Shown here: piece after piece, positions 1 to 7,744 of the stretch | How positions within the stretch are numbered: the stretch's first letter is position 1 | How the letters are laid out: each line of letters opens with the position of its first letter | Source: an uncultured Oscillospiraceae bacterium | GTDB lineage: Bacteria; Bacillota; Clostridia; Oscillospirales; Oscillospiraceae | Assembly: GCA_934572355.1 (NCBI GenBank) | Contig: CAKTKV010000028.1 | Coordinates: 1-12,691, forward strand | Length of the DNA: 12,691 bases | Direction of reading: 5' to 3' | Notes under the pieces: model-generated | Seen by the model: the letters and a program-made list of their open reading frames with translations, nothing else | What the model was told of the DNA's origin: nothing | Database searches by the model: none | Position numbers and translations under genes: made by a program

Positions 1-425
1 ACCGAGTACCAGAGCTGGAACGGGATCGGCACTATGCCGGCGATGGAGCTCATGCACACTATCCTGCCGCCGCCCTGAGCGCGCATGTGCGGCAGCACCG
101 CACGCGTGACGTTGTCTGTGCCGAAGAGGTTCAATTCAAGCTGCGCGTGAGAATCGCGGCTCTCCGTCAGCTCCGCCGCACCGGATATGCCGAAGCCGGC
201 GTTATTGACGAGGATATCTATTCTCCCCTCTTGCTCTGCGATCTCGTCTATGGCGCGGCGCACCTGCGCCTCATCCGTGATGTCCGCGCTCATATGTATG
301 ATACCGTCGGACGGGATATCGCGCCGGGATATCTCATAAACGGTGCAGCCCGCCGCCTTGAGCGAAGCTGCCGTGCAGCGGCCTATGCCGCCGCTGCCGC
401 CTGTGACTACAGCGATCTTATTCAT
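1..425 (-). CDS. Short-chain dehydrogenase/reductase (SDR), partial at C-terminus
   Basis: NAD(P)-dependent oxidoreductase of the classical SDR family; substrate unknown. Only the first 141 codons are present because the gene runs off the left edge. The N-terminus has the cofactor loop TGGSGGIG (residues 8-15), then SRR at 33-35, where a basic residue usually favours NADP(H). The structural motif NNAG is at 74-77. The catalytic Ser127 lies in SSIAG and the catalytic Tyr140 follows 13 residues later, the normal spacing; the partner Lys lies beyond the window. The start ATG at 425 has GGAG at 438-441. It is on the same strand as the lipoprotein gene upstream but is separated from it by 94 bp containing a 32-bp perfect palindrome, so it is probably transcribed and controlled on its own. 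The family call is secure; the substrate cannot be read from sequence. Confidence 0.93.
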   Translation of the reverse strand, partial: MNKIAVVTGGSGGIGRCTAASLKAAGCTVYEISRRDIPSDGIIHMSADITDEAQVRRAIDEIAEQEGRIDILVNNAGFGISGAAELTESRDSHAQLELNLFGTDNVTRAVLPHMRAQGGGRIVCMSSIAGIVPIPFQLWYS

Positions 426-460
426 GTTTATCTGCATCTCCGTTTCCGTAAATTAAAATT

Positions 461-492
461 ACTGGATAGTTAAAAATTTTTAACTATCCAGT
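461..492. promoter_or_regulatory. Perfect 32-bp palindrome, probable operator of the SDR gene
   Basis: The left arm ACTGGATAGTTAAAAA is followed directly by its exact reverse complement, with no loop. It lies 36 bp upstream of the SDR start, in AT-rich DNA inside a GC-rich region. A loop-free symmetrical site of this size is more typical of a dimeric TetR-like repressor operator than of a terminator, since the arms have almost no GC-rich stem. On the minus strand, TTGTAC just upstream of and overlapping the palindrome could be a -35 with TTTAAC inside it as -10, but this promoter is weak. No candidate regulator gene is visible in the window. Confidence 0.6.
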
Positions 493-519
493 ACAATATA
501 GCGCGCCGACAGAAATATG

Positions 520-2556
520 TCAAGCGTGTTCGGCAGTGAATATATCGAGCTTGCCCCACGCGACACCGAGCGCCGTGTCCATGTCAGTGTCCCCATACAG
601 ATAGGGCTGCATGCTCTCGATGAATATCCGCTCCATCCCGGCGCTCTCCTGAGTGTACACCGGTGCGCCGTCAATAAGACCCATGACCGTCTCTCCCAGC
701 TCCGGGAGCGCATAAGAATCCAATACCGCATCGAGCGCCGCGGCATTACTCGGATAGCATATGCGCCGCCGGTCGAAGTCCTTCATCTGCTGTCCATCCA
801 TGAGCAGCAAGCGCAGAAAGCTCCATGCGTTTTCCTTATCCTGGCAAGTCTCGGGGATCATATAGCAGCCGCGCAGATCGCAGACAAGGCTTGTGAAGTC
901 ATCCCCGCCGTCGCTCCCGTCGAGCAGGCGCAGCGCGCGCCCAGACTCCATGGCGCGGTTCAGGTAGTCCGGCTGAAGGTCGGTGTACATCAGCTCCGAG
1001 GTTCCCGCGTCTTCGGTGTCGGCCTCCGCCGGTCTTGCCGCGCACATTTCAAGCAGCGCGCGGACACCGTCCGACTCAAGCGCAGCCGTCCCGCGCGCGA
1101 ATATGCCTGGCGTCATGCAGCGCAGCAGCTCTGTCTTCGTCATCCTGCCGTTAAACAGCGGCTCAGTGCAGCCAATAGAATCCAGATACGCCTGACATTC
1201 CGCGAGTCTGAGCGCTCCCGGCTTATCGCGCAGCGCGCCGCTTGATACGAAGGTGTATATCGAAAAGCCGCTCCATATCTCGCTGAGCCGTCCATTGCGC
1301 TCGATCCCCGCCAGCAGACCCGGCATGAAGCTTTCGCGCGAAAGCTCCGGGTCGGCATCAAGGAATGGGTAAAGATTGGCAAAACCGGAAGCGGTATCGA
1401 TCGAATACCCATCGGAGACGATGAGGTCTATCCCCTCCCCGGTCGAAACGTCGCGTAGCAGACGCGTAAGTCCTTCCTCATCCGCGCTGTAATCAAGGCA
1501 CTCGACGCGGTGGTCTGGCGACAGCTGCATGTACTGTCCCTTCAGCGTCGCCAGCATTTCCGACGCTCTGCCGTAAAAGGCGATGTTCACCGTGCGCCTG
1601 TTGTCTATCGTCCACTCCCGCGTCAGACACACAAGCTCTCCTGAGTTTTCCAGCGGGAGGGTGTCGGCCTTCTTGGGGACTAAAAGATACGTGTCCTCAT
1701 CAAGGCTGAGAACTTCCATATACTGCGCCTGCGTACTGTATAGCTCGTCCAGCTCCACAGTGCGCGCCGCGGTGAAGTCACTGCCGAGGCTCACGAGCGT
1801 TCCGCCCATGCACACGAGCGCTTCTCCGGCAGCGCTGCGGCACACCGCGCTCGGCGCGCGCATGTCGATATCGCAGTCTATGGGGACAAGCTTCCCTTTC
1901 GCCGCGTCATAAGTATTGAGCTTTGACCTGTGGCTGTCGGTATCGATAGTCTGAAAGACTGCCTCGCCGTCTATCAGCAGCGGCGGGCAGAACTCGACGC
2001 GCTCGCGCGTGAAGCTCTCAATCTCCTCGCCCGAAGCGGAATAGCGCCGGATATTGTGTACTCCGCGCAGCCAGAAGCCGCCGTCGGGCAGGGCAAGGAT
2101 GCTGCGCGCCTCGTCCCCCGCGTCGACGCTCACGGGGTAAGTCGCGGTCAGGGTGCCGTCAGGCAGATAGGCGCTCACAGTGTACTGCGCTCCGCCCTCC
2201 GCTTCCTCTCCGAGCAGCAGGAGAAAGCGCCCCGCGGCGCAGTCAAGTGAGATCGGTCTGCCCGCCTCCGTCAGCGCCGTCACAGCGGCTTCGCCGATAC
2301 GCAGTCCGCCGTCAAGCGTATAGTCCATGCGCGCAAGGCAGGGCGCGCCGTTCATGACGCCGCATAAAAAGACATGCTCCCCGTCCGCCGCGGCAGCGCT
2401 TATCGTGCCGTCAAGTCCGAAGGGATAGCGGCTCACCGCCTCGATGCGCCAGTAACATGTCTCCTCCGGGCTTTCTTGTTCCGTAGGCTCTGCTCCGCAG
2501 GCGCACAGCGGCAGGAGCATGAGCAGTGCAAGCATGAGCGTCAGCAGCTTTTTCAT
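520..2556 (-). CDS. Lipoprotein with solute-binding-like C-terminal domain
   Basis: Predicted surface lipoprotein of 678 residues. The start at 2556 is chosen over the in-frame ATG at 2574 because GGAG (2565-2568) sits 8 bases before it and a clean signal peptide follows: MKK, a hydrophobic run, then the lipobox LCAC with Cys20 as the lipidated residue. Residues of about 35-315 are rich in short beta-type segments (for example GEHVFLCG, DGGFWLRG), suggesting a propeller-like domain. From about 321 (RTVNIAFYG) the sequence resembles family-1 extracellular solute-binding proteins: GIDLIVSDG, then YPFLDADPELSRESFMPGLL, and a C-terminal part like the hinge/closing region (ENAWSFLRLLL). No ABC permease or ATPase is adjacent, so it may act as an orphan binding or sensing protein. 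The lipoprotein call is firm, the solute-binding fold probable, the ligand unknown. Confidence 0.82.
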   Translation of the reverse strand: MKKLLTLMLALLMLLPLCACGAEPTEQESPEETCYWRIEAVSRYPFGLDGTISAAAADGEHVFLCGVMNGAPCLARMDYTLDGGLRIGEAAVTALTEAGRPISLDCAAGRFLLLLGEEAEGGAQYTVSAYLPDGTLTATYPVSVDAGDEARSILALPDGGFWLRGVHNIRRYSASGEEIESFTRERVEFCPPLLIDGEAVFQTIDTDSHRSKLNTYDAAKGKLVPIDCDIDMRAPSAVCRSAAGEALVCMGGTLVSLGSDFTAARTVELDELYSTQAQYMEVLSLDEDTYLLVPKKADTLPLENSGELVCLTREWTIDNRRTVNIAFYGRASEMLATLKGQYMQLSPDHRVECLDYSADEEGLTRLLRDVSTGEGIDLIVSDGYSIDTASGFANLYPFLDADPELSRESFMPGLLAGIERNGRLSEIWSGFSIYTFVSSGALRDKPGALRLAECQAYLDSIGCTEPLFNGRMTKTELLRCMTPGIFARGTAALESDGVRALLEMCAARPAEADTEDAGTSELMYTDLQPDYLNRAMESGRALRLLDGSDGGDDFTSLVCDLRGCYMIPETCQDKENAWSFLRLLLMDGQQMKDFDRRRICYPSNAAALDAVLDSYALPELGETVMGLIDGAPVYTQESAGMERIFIESMQPYLYGDTDMDTALGVAWGKLDIFTAEHA

Positions 2557-2564
2557 GGCAGTCA

Positions 2565-2568
2565 CTCC
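2565..2568 (-). promoter_or_regulatory. Ribosome binding site deciding the lipoprotein start
   Basis: GGAG on the minus strand lies 8 bases before the ATG at 2556 and inside the extended reading frame that would begin at 2574. It supports the shorter product, whose N-terminus is a standard lipoprotein signal. Confidence 0.75.
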
Positions 2569-2582
2569 GATCATGTTATTCT

Positions 2583-2611
2583 ATAATATCGACGTGTTCC
2601 GTTGGAAAAAG
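2583..2611 (-). promoter_or_regulatory. Possible promoter of the lipoprotein gene
   Basis: TATTAT (2583-2588) is a reasonable -10 lying 26 bp before the start codon. At 17 bp spacing the -35 position (2606-2611, CTTTTT) is poor; TTGAAA at 2612-2617 is better but 23 bp away. It lies after the terminator of the upstream operon, where a new promoter is expected. Confidence 0.35.
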
Positions 2612-2623
2612 TTTCAAATTTAT

Positions 2624-2658
2624 GAGAATAAAAAGGCTCCCCTTGTTGCAAGGGGAGC
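2624..2658 (-). terminator. Rho-independent terminator ending the GLUG/MMPL operon
   Basis: On the minus strand, arms GCTCCCCTT and AAGGGGAGC (9 perfect pairs, loop of 5) are followed by CTTTTTATT. This is a canonical hairpin plus U-tract, about 200 bp after the stop of the GLUG protein. The hairpin is also one half of a dispersed repeat unit (2633-2686). Confidence 0.75.
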
Positions 2659-2686
2659 TGTCAGCCGTAAGGCTGACTGAGGGGAT
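2633..2686 (+). repeat. Dispersed double-hairpin repeat, unit 1
   Basis: Two adjacent hairpins: GCTCCCCTT/AAGGGGAGC (2636-2644 with 2650-2658) and GTCAGCC/GGCTGAC (2660-2666 with 2671-2677), then TGAGGGGA. This layout (GGCTC-hairpin, CTGTC-hairpin, TGAGGGG) matches an intergenic repeat type seen in many gut Clostridia; that match is from general knowledge, not a search. Confidence 0.75.
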
Positions 2687-2694
2687 AAATGCCT

Positions 2695-2738
2695 TGGCTC
2701 TCCCCTTGGGAGAGCTGTCACCGAAGGTGACTGAGAGG
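2695..2738 (+). repeat. Dispersed double-hairpin repeat, unit 2
   Basis: Same architecture as unit 1, diverged in sequence: GCTCTCCC/GGGAGAGC (2697-2704 with 2708-2715, loop CTT) followed by GTCACC/GGTGAC (2717-2722 with 2726-2731, loop GAA) and TGAGAGGGG. The second stem differs from unit 1 by paired changes, so pairing is kept while sequence changes. Confidence 0.75.
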
Positions 2739-2777
2739 GGCTTGCAGCTTTTCTTGAATGATAAGATCAAACTGTTT

Positions 2778-2826
2778 GCCCTCTCCGTCCTCGCTGTGCT
2801 CGGCCACCTCTCCCAAAGGGAGAGGC
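2778..2826 (-). repeat. Dispersed repeat, unit 3, inverted
   Basis: Opposite orientation to units 1 and 2. The perfect hairpin CCTCTCCC/GGGAGAGG (2807-2814 with 2818-2825, loop AAA) is preceded by a weaker internal stem and CCCTCTCCG. On the minus strand it reads GCCTCTCCC..., GTGGCC..., GACGGAGAGGGC, the usual repeat order. Together the three units fill most of the 305-bp gap between the lipoprotein and the GLUG gene. Confidence 0.65.
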
Positions 2827-2861
2827 AAGGGGTGCTTGCATGGTACTCTAAGCTGTGCCTG

Positions 2862-5444
2862 TTAATCGTCTAATGCGGCTCGCTTATTCTTCGCAGCTTT
2901 CTTTTTTCTCACCACAAAGAACACAGCAACACCGGCTGCGATGACCACAGCCGCGGCTATCGGCAGCAGGAGCGCGGCTCCGCGCTGCGCCGAAAGCAGC
3001 ACTATCGATCCGCCGTTTTCGAGCGTGAACACGATGCGGCTGCCGTCGCGGGTGTAGCTCAATTCGTTGAGCGCGCCGTCGCGCAGCTCGTAGAGCCGGC
3101 CGCCCTCCTCTGTCAGCATGCGCACAATGAGCTCTCCCCCATAGCCCGGCACCTCGACGGTATAGGCCGAGACAAGCTCCTCCGCGTCTATCCCGAGCGC
3201 CGCACAGTCCGGCGTGAGCGGTACGGCAAGCAGGCTGTCAGTCTCGTCAAAGACGCCCTCGGCGAGAAGCAGCGGTTCATCCCCGTCGCTCGCAAGCGTC
3301 GTGACCGGGCGGACATAGCTTCCGTCCACAGTCGTGCTGAAATATATAGTGCTGCTGTCAAAATCGTCCCAGCGCCAGCGCATGCCGTCCTTGTCCGGAA
3401 CCTCGGGTAGCTTATCTATCGCGCCGCCGAAGGGCACCTCGACCGTCTCAATGGTCTTGCCCTCGACCGAGAAGCTGACGCTTATCTTTCTGAAGCTGTC
3501 GGGCGTACCATCAAGCGCAGCAAATTCCTCATAGTCAACATACTGCGCCTGCCCGGAGAAGCTGAAGCCGTCCACTCCGCCGATAGTGCAGTCGGAATAC
3601 AGATTATCCTTGACGCTGCCGTCGGCAAAACCGGCAATGGAGCCTTGAAACTCCGCATAGCCCTCAAGGTGCGGCATGGCGCGGCAGTTCTCGATGTTCT
3701 TTCCGCTGCCGGCAATACCGCCCATGTAGCTCGATGCGGAGACGTTCGCGCGCGCCGTGCAGCCGCGCAGCGTCCCGGCGCTGAGACCGGCGACGCCCCC
3801 GGCGTATTCGTTCCCGGCGCTCACGCTCCCGGCGGAGCCGCTGAGGGAGACAAGGCCGTAGTCCATTCTGCCCGCGATTCCCCCGGCGCAGGATTTCACC
3901 GCGCTTACCCCGGCATAGTTTTTGCAGCCGCTTATCAGCGCAAGCACCTCATAGCGCCCGCTGTCGAGGACGACGGAGGAGATATTGAGCTGATCCTCCC
4001 GGTCGAAGGACACATCCAGCGCAATGTTTCCCGCGATGCCGCCGACGTTTGTATCGGCGCTTACCTCGGCGCGGTTCAGTCCGTTCACTACGGCGCAGGG
4101 CGCGGTGTCGGGGTCGTTCGCGTCGGACACGTCGGTTATGTTCAGCGCTTCGGAAGCATTGCCGAGGCCGTAGAGCATTTCCGTCATGGCGGCGGAAACA
4201 TCCGTCATGGCGGAAGAAACGTCCTGCATGTCATAGGTGAGCGTTTCATTGCCGACTACCCCGGCGATCTCGCTCATTATTTCGGTGAGCTGCTCAAGAT
4301 TCGCGCTGAGCTGGTTTACGGCGTCATCGTCGAGCCCGCCCCAACCGGAGGGATCACCACCGGTCGAGCCGTTGATGATATCGATGCTGTCGGAAACGAT
4401 GTCAGCCGCGTCCTGCATCAGCCAGCCCGCTTCAGACATTCCCGCGCCCATGTTGCCGAGCATGGTGTTCATGGACGACTCAAGCTCATACAGTCCGGAG
4501 CGCATGCTTGAGAGCCCGCCTCCGGTGAAGTTCCACTCGGCATGCGGCTCTATCTGTCCGACGATGCCGCCGACATCCTTGCGTCCGGTGATCTCACCGT
4601 GGTTCGCGCAGCCGACGACGCGCCCGCTCTGCCGCCCGACAACGCCGCCGACATTGTAGCCGACGTGCGGATAACCCACCGCGCCGCTGTTTGCGCAGTT
4701 TTCTATAAGCGCGCTGCTCAGCCCGGCGATGCCGCCGATGTCGGTAATGTCGATGATGTCCTCCTCGCGGCTGGCTCTGAGCGTGGAAATATCAAAGCTG
4801 CGATCCTCATCGTCGGGGATATACTCGGTGTTGACATCCATCATGCCGCGGCAGTCCCGGAGCGTGCCGCGGTTCTCGCCCGCGATGCCGCCGACGCGGT
4901 GGCGGCCATAGAGCGTCCCGGTGACTATGCAGCCGGATATCTCCGCGCCCTCGGCGTTGAGCCCGGCGATGCCGCCGACGGCGCTCACCGCCTGAATATC
5001 CCCGTCAAAGCGGCAGTTTGTCATCCTGCCGTAATTGACACCGGCGATGCCGCCGATGCTCTCCCCCGTCCCGGAAGCCTTCAGCACACCGGAGACGCGG
5101 ACATTTCTGACCTCGCCGCTTGCAAGGATCATGCGGAACAGCCCCTGAGTCGAGCCCGCGGCGTCGAAGCTCACGCCGATGATGTTGTGCCCCTGCCCGT
5201 CAAAGGTTCCGGAGAACAGAGGGATCGGCGTAAAGTCCAGCCCCGTGAGGTTAATGTCGTTTTCGAGAAGAATGGTCTTGTCCTGCGACCATGTGTCCGA
5301 GACGCAGTTTGCGGCAAGCTCCATAAGCTCCCCGGCGGTGGATACCCTGATTTTCTCCGTATCATCCTCCGCCGCGAGCGCGCCTATCGTAAAGCACGGC
5401 AGGAGCAGCAGCACGCACAAAAGCACAGAAAAAGTTCTTTTCAT
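2862..5444 (-). CDS. Secreted, membrane-anchored GLUG-repeat surface protein
   Basis: 860-residue surface protein of unknown binding role. Residues 1-24 are a signal peptide (MKRTFSVLLC..., cleavage near ALAA). About 11 GG[IV][AV]G-type GLUG cores occur, at 131, 157, 185, 237, 266, 292, 468, 521, 549, 575 and 601 (the last as GSIAG), each with following turns such as N-x-G-x-[IL]-x-[ND]-C. This implies a right-handed beta-solenoid, capped at the start by FSGTFDGQGHNI (78-89). The solenoid is broken by a helical insert at about 310-435. A non-repeat domain (655-820) leads to one membrane helix (about 824-845) and a Lys/Arg-rich cytoplasmic tail. The start codon lies 4 bp after the MMPL stop, with AGGGGG inside the end of the MMPL gene, implying translational coupling. 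The call is firm; adhesion or cargo roles are inference. Confidence 0.88.
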   Translation of the reverse strand: MKRTFSVLLCVLLLLPCFTIGALAAEDDTEKIRVSTAGELMELAANCVSDTWSQDKTILLENDINLTGLDFTPIPLFSGTFDGQGHNIIGVSFDAAGSTQGLFRMILASGEVRNVRVSGVLKASGTGESIGGIAGVNYGRMTNCRFDGDIQAVSAVGGIAGLNAEGAEISGCIVTGTLYGRHRVGGIAGENRGTLRDCRGMMDVNTEYIPDDEDRSFDISTLRASREEDIIDITDIGGIAGLSSALIENCANSGAVGYPHVGYNVGGVVGRQSGRVVGCANHGEITGRKDVGGIVGQIEPHAEWNFTGGGLSSMRSGLYELESSMNTMLGNMGAGMSEAGWLMQDAADIVSDSIDIINGSTGGDPSGWGGLDDDAVNQLSANLEQLTEIMSEIAGVVGNETLTYDMQDVSSAMTDVSAAMTEMLYGLGNASEALNITDVSDANDPDTAPCAVVNGLNRAEVSADTNVGGIAGNIALDVSFDREDQLNISSVVLDSGRYEVLALISGCKNYAGVSAVKSCAGGIAGRMDYGLVSLSGSAGSVSAGNEYAGGVAGLSAGTLRGCTARANVSASSYMGGIAGSGKNIENCRAMPHLEGYAEFQGSIAGFADGSVKDNLYSDCTIGGVDGFSFSGQAQYVDYEEFAALDGTPDSFRKISVSFSVEGKTIETVEVPFGGAIDKLPEVPDKDGMRWRWDDFDSSTIYFSTTVDGSYVRPVTTLASDGDEPLLLAEGVFDETDSLLAVPLTPDCAALGIDAEELVSAYTVEVPGYGGELIVRMLTEEGGRLYELRDGALNELSYTRDGSRIVFTLENGGSIVLLSAQRGAALLLPIAAAVVIAAGVAVFFVVRKKKAAKNKRAALDD

Positions 5445-5448
5445 ACCG

Positions 5449-7716
5449 TCAGCCCCCTGTCTTTTTCCCGAAAGTCGTCTTCTCTATCACCTTATCCAGC
5501 AGCACTATGATCTGCGGCAGCACGGTCATGACAAGGATGACCGAGATGAGCGCGCCGCGCCCGACCGCAAGGCCGATGTGGCCTATGTAAACATCGCTCA
5601 CGCGGTAAGCGATGAGAAAGCCCGCTACGGTCATTATCGTGCCGGAGGTCATGACCGTGGGGAAGGCTTCGTTCACGGCCTTGACCATCGCCTCGCGCGG
5701 CTCATTGAGCTTGCGCAGGTCGAGGTAATGGCTCATAATAACTATGGCGTAGTCGATCGTCGCGCCCATCTGGATCGCCGAGACGATCATGTTCGTCACA
5801 AATGACGCCCTCGTCTGCGTGAGGTATGGGAAGGTGAAGTTTATCCATATACTGCCCTGAATGACAAATACCAGTATCACCGCGCCGCCGATGGATTTAA
5901 AGGTGAATATAAGAATAAGCAGCACGAAGGTGATCGTCAGGACGTTTATAAGCATCGAGTCCCCGCTGAAGGTCTCGCGCAGCTCGCGCGCACTCGTGAC
6001 GTTGCCGATGACGAGGCACTGGCCATCGCCGTAGTACCCATCAGCAATGCCGCGCAAAGAATCTACAAGCGTGATGCTGTCCTCGCCCTCGACGGGGACG
6101 TCCGCAGTTATGACCATGCGGTCCCAGTTCACGCCGCGCAGCTGCGCCTCGCCGCGCTCAAGCTCGCCGCGCAGGGAGTCAAGCGTCTCCTGAGAAGCAT
6201 CGTCAAGCGTGACGATGCCCTGGTCTATCTTTTCAAACAGGTAAAGGAACATGTCTATAAGCGGCACGGAATAGGCCTCGGCATTGCCGAACACGGCCTG
6301 ATACTGCTCATGCTCCACGCCGTAGGCCGCATATAGCAGCTGCGCCTGCTCATAGTCGATGTTCAGCAGCATCGAGAACATGCGCGGCGTGTAGGAATCC
6401 GTGAGTACACGCCCGTCCTCTATCTCGATATTGGCAAGGCCGGTCGCGCTCTTGACGTGCGGCAGCTCCTCCGCCGCGCTGAGTATCGCCTTTTCGGAGG
6501 TATAGTCCCCGGCGGGGACGAGCACGGCTATAGTCGTATCGTTCGTGAAGGTGTTCGTTATCTTGCGCGAGGCGTCGCGGCTCTCGGAATGGACAAGCTC
6601 ATCAATGCTGCTGTCCGAGAAGGCGTACTCCGTTCTCGACGAGCAGTACACGGCCATCGGGAGGATGACAAGGAAGATCACAACGAAGCCGAGCTTCGTT
6701 TTCATCAGGAACCTGCCCCAGCCGTAGAGCTGCGGTATATGCGAGCGGTGCGCCGTCACGCGCAGCGGCTTGCGGCAGTATGCGATAAGCCCCGGCATCA
6801 GCAGAAACACCGTGATGAGGCTGCACACGATGCTCTTTGACAGCACAAGGCCGAGGTCGTAGCCGAGGCGGAACTGCATCAGCATCAGCGCGACAAGCCC
6901 CGCGATGGTCGTAAGGCTGGAGGAGGATATCTCGACGATGGATTTGGACAGCGCCTCGATGAGCGCGTCATACTCGGTCGGGAAGCGCTCGGTCTCGTCC
7001 TGATAGCGGTGGGAGAAGATGATAGCGTAGTCTATTGCGAGCGCCAGCTGCATTATGACGGCGATGGAATTCGTGATGGACGATATCTCGCCGAGCCAGA
7101 AGTTTGTGCCCATGTTGAGAAGCGCCGCCACGGTAAACACAACGAGGAAGATGACCACCTCAAAATAGCTGCGCGAGGTAAACAGCAGCACCCCGACGAT
7201 GACCAGCACCGCCAGCGCCAGCACGCCGACCATTTCGCTCGCTATCTGCGCGAGCAGATCCTGCCCTATCTCGGAGGATATGTATGTATCGGGTCCTGCC
7301 GTCATATCGCGGATGGTGTTCATCGTGTCGATGACGTCCTGGTCGTTCTCGTCCCCGTCGAAGGACACCGTCAGCAGCGCCGCAGAGCTTACGAAGTGTG
7401 CCGTAGAATCATCGAAGGTGACACCGGTCACGTGCGGCAGCTCCGCTATCTCGTCGGCCACGGACTTTGCACGGTCATAGGTCGTGTTCGCGAGCATGAC
7501 GTTCGCGCTGGCAAAGGTCGTGAACTCCTCTTCCATTATCGTAAGGCCCCGGCGCGTGTCGGTATTTGCCGGGAGAAAGGCCGTGATGTCCTCATTGACC
7601 TTCACCTTGCTTATCGACATTGCGCAGTACACGCAGGCCGCGGCAAAGACGATCATCACCAGCATGCGCTGGTCGACGATGAATTTTGAAATTTTCTTGA
7701 GAATGTTGTTCTCCAA
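5449..7716 (-). CDS. MMPL/RND-superfamily exporter
   Basis: 755-residue proton-driven membrane transporter of the MMPL branch of the RND superfamily, probably exporting a lipid, peptide or other hydrophobic molecule. It has the expected two-fold layout. TM1 is at about 19-36, then an extracellular domain (37-155) and a bundle of five TMs (about 160-312). TM7 is at about 342-358, then a second extracellular domain (360-585) and a last bundle (588-740). The proton-relay style motif occurs in both halves: AIDYAII with Asp229 and TIDYAIV with Asp655. The start is TTG at 7716, backed by a strong GGAGGAG 5 bases upstream; the first ATG (codon 18) would cut into TM1. It sits 28 bp after the HD gene with no terminator between and is translationally coupled to the GLUG protein, which suggests the pair work together. 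The substrate is not predictable. Confidence 0.93.
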   Translation of the reverse strand: MENNILKKISKFIVDQRMLVMIVFAAACVYCAMSISKVKVNEDITAFLPANTDTRRGLTIMEEEFTTFASANVMLANTTYDRAKSVADEIAELPHVTGVTFDDSTAHFVSSAALLTVSFDGDENDQDVIDTMNTIRDMTAGPDTYISSEIGQDLLAQIASEMVGVLALAVLVIVGVLLFTSRSYFEVVIFLVVFTVAALLNMGTNFWLGEISSITNSIAVIMQLALAIDYAIIFSHRYQDETERFPTEYDALIEALSKSIVEISSSSLTTIAGLVALMLMQFRLGYDLGLVLSKSIVCSLITVFLLMPGLIAYCRKPLRVTAHRSHIPQLYGWGRFLMKTKLGFVVIFLVILPMAVYCSSRTEYAFSDSSIDELVHSESRDASRKITNTFTNDTTIAVLVPAGDYTSEKAILSAAEELPHVKSATGLANIEIEDGRVLTDSYTPRMFSMLLNIDYEQAQLLYAAYGVEHEQYQAVFGNAEAYSVPLIDMFLYLFEKIDQGIVTLDDASQETLDSLRGELERGEAQLRGVNWDRMVITADVPVEGEDSITLVDSLRGIADGYYGDGQCLVIGNVTSARELRETFSGDSMLINVLTITFVLLILIFTFKSIGGAVILVFVIQGSIWINFTFPYLTQTRASFVTNMIVSAIQMGATIDYAIVIMSHYLDLRKLNEPREAMVKAVNEAFPTVMTSGTIMTVAGFLIAYRVSDVYIGHIGLAVGRGALISVILVMTVLPQIIVLLDKVIEKTTFGKKTGG

Positions 7717-7721
7717 ACGAT

Positions 7722-7728
7722 CTCCTCC
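7722..7728 (-). promoter_or_regulatory. Strong ribosome binding site supporting a TTG start
   Basis: GGAGGAG on the minus strand, 5 bases before the TTG at 7716. No ATG or GTG lies at a suitable distance, so this site decides the MMPL start codon. Confidence 0.8.
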
Positions 7729-7744
7729 GAAATGATCCTGATCT

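Noticed and set aside
461..492. Palindrome considered as a terminator for the lipoprotein gene
   Set aside because: There is no GC-rich stem or loop and the thymine run is inside the palindrome; it may weakly stop transcription but operator geometry fits better.
517..1245. Plus-strand 242-codon frame opposite the lipoprotein
   Set aside because: Arg/His/Ala-rich product typical of an antisense frame in GC-rich DNA; the minus strand has signal peptide, lipobox and domain evidence.
4542..5510. Long plus-strand open frame opposite the GLUG gene
   Set aside because: It is antisense to a well-supported gene, its composition (Asp-Ala-Ala repeats) mirrors the Gly-Gly-Ile repeats on the other strand, and it has no recognisable domain or ribosome binding site.
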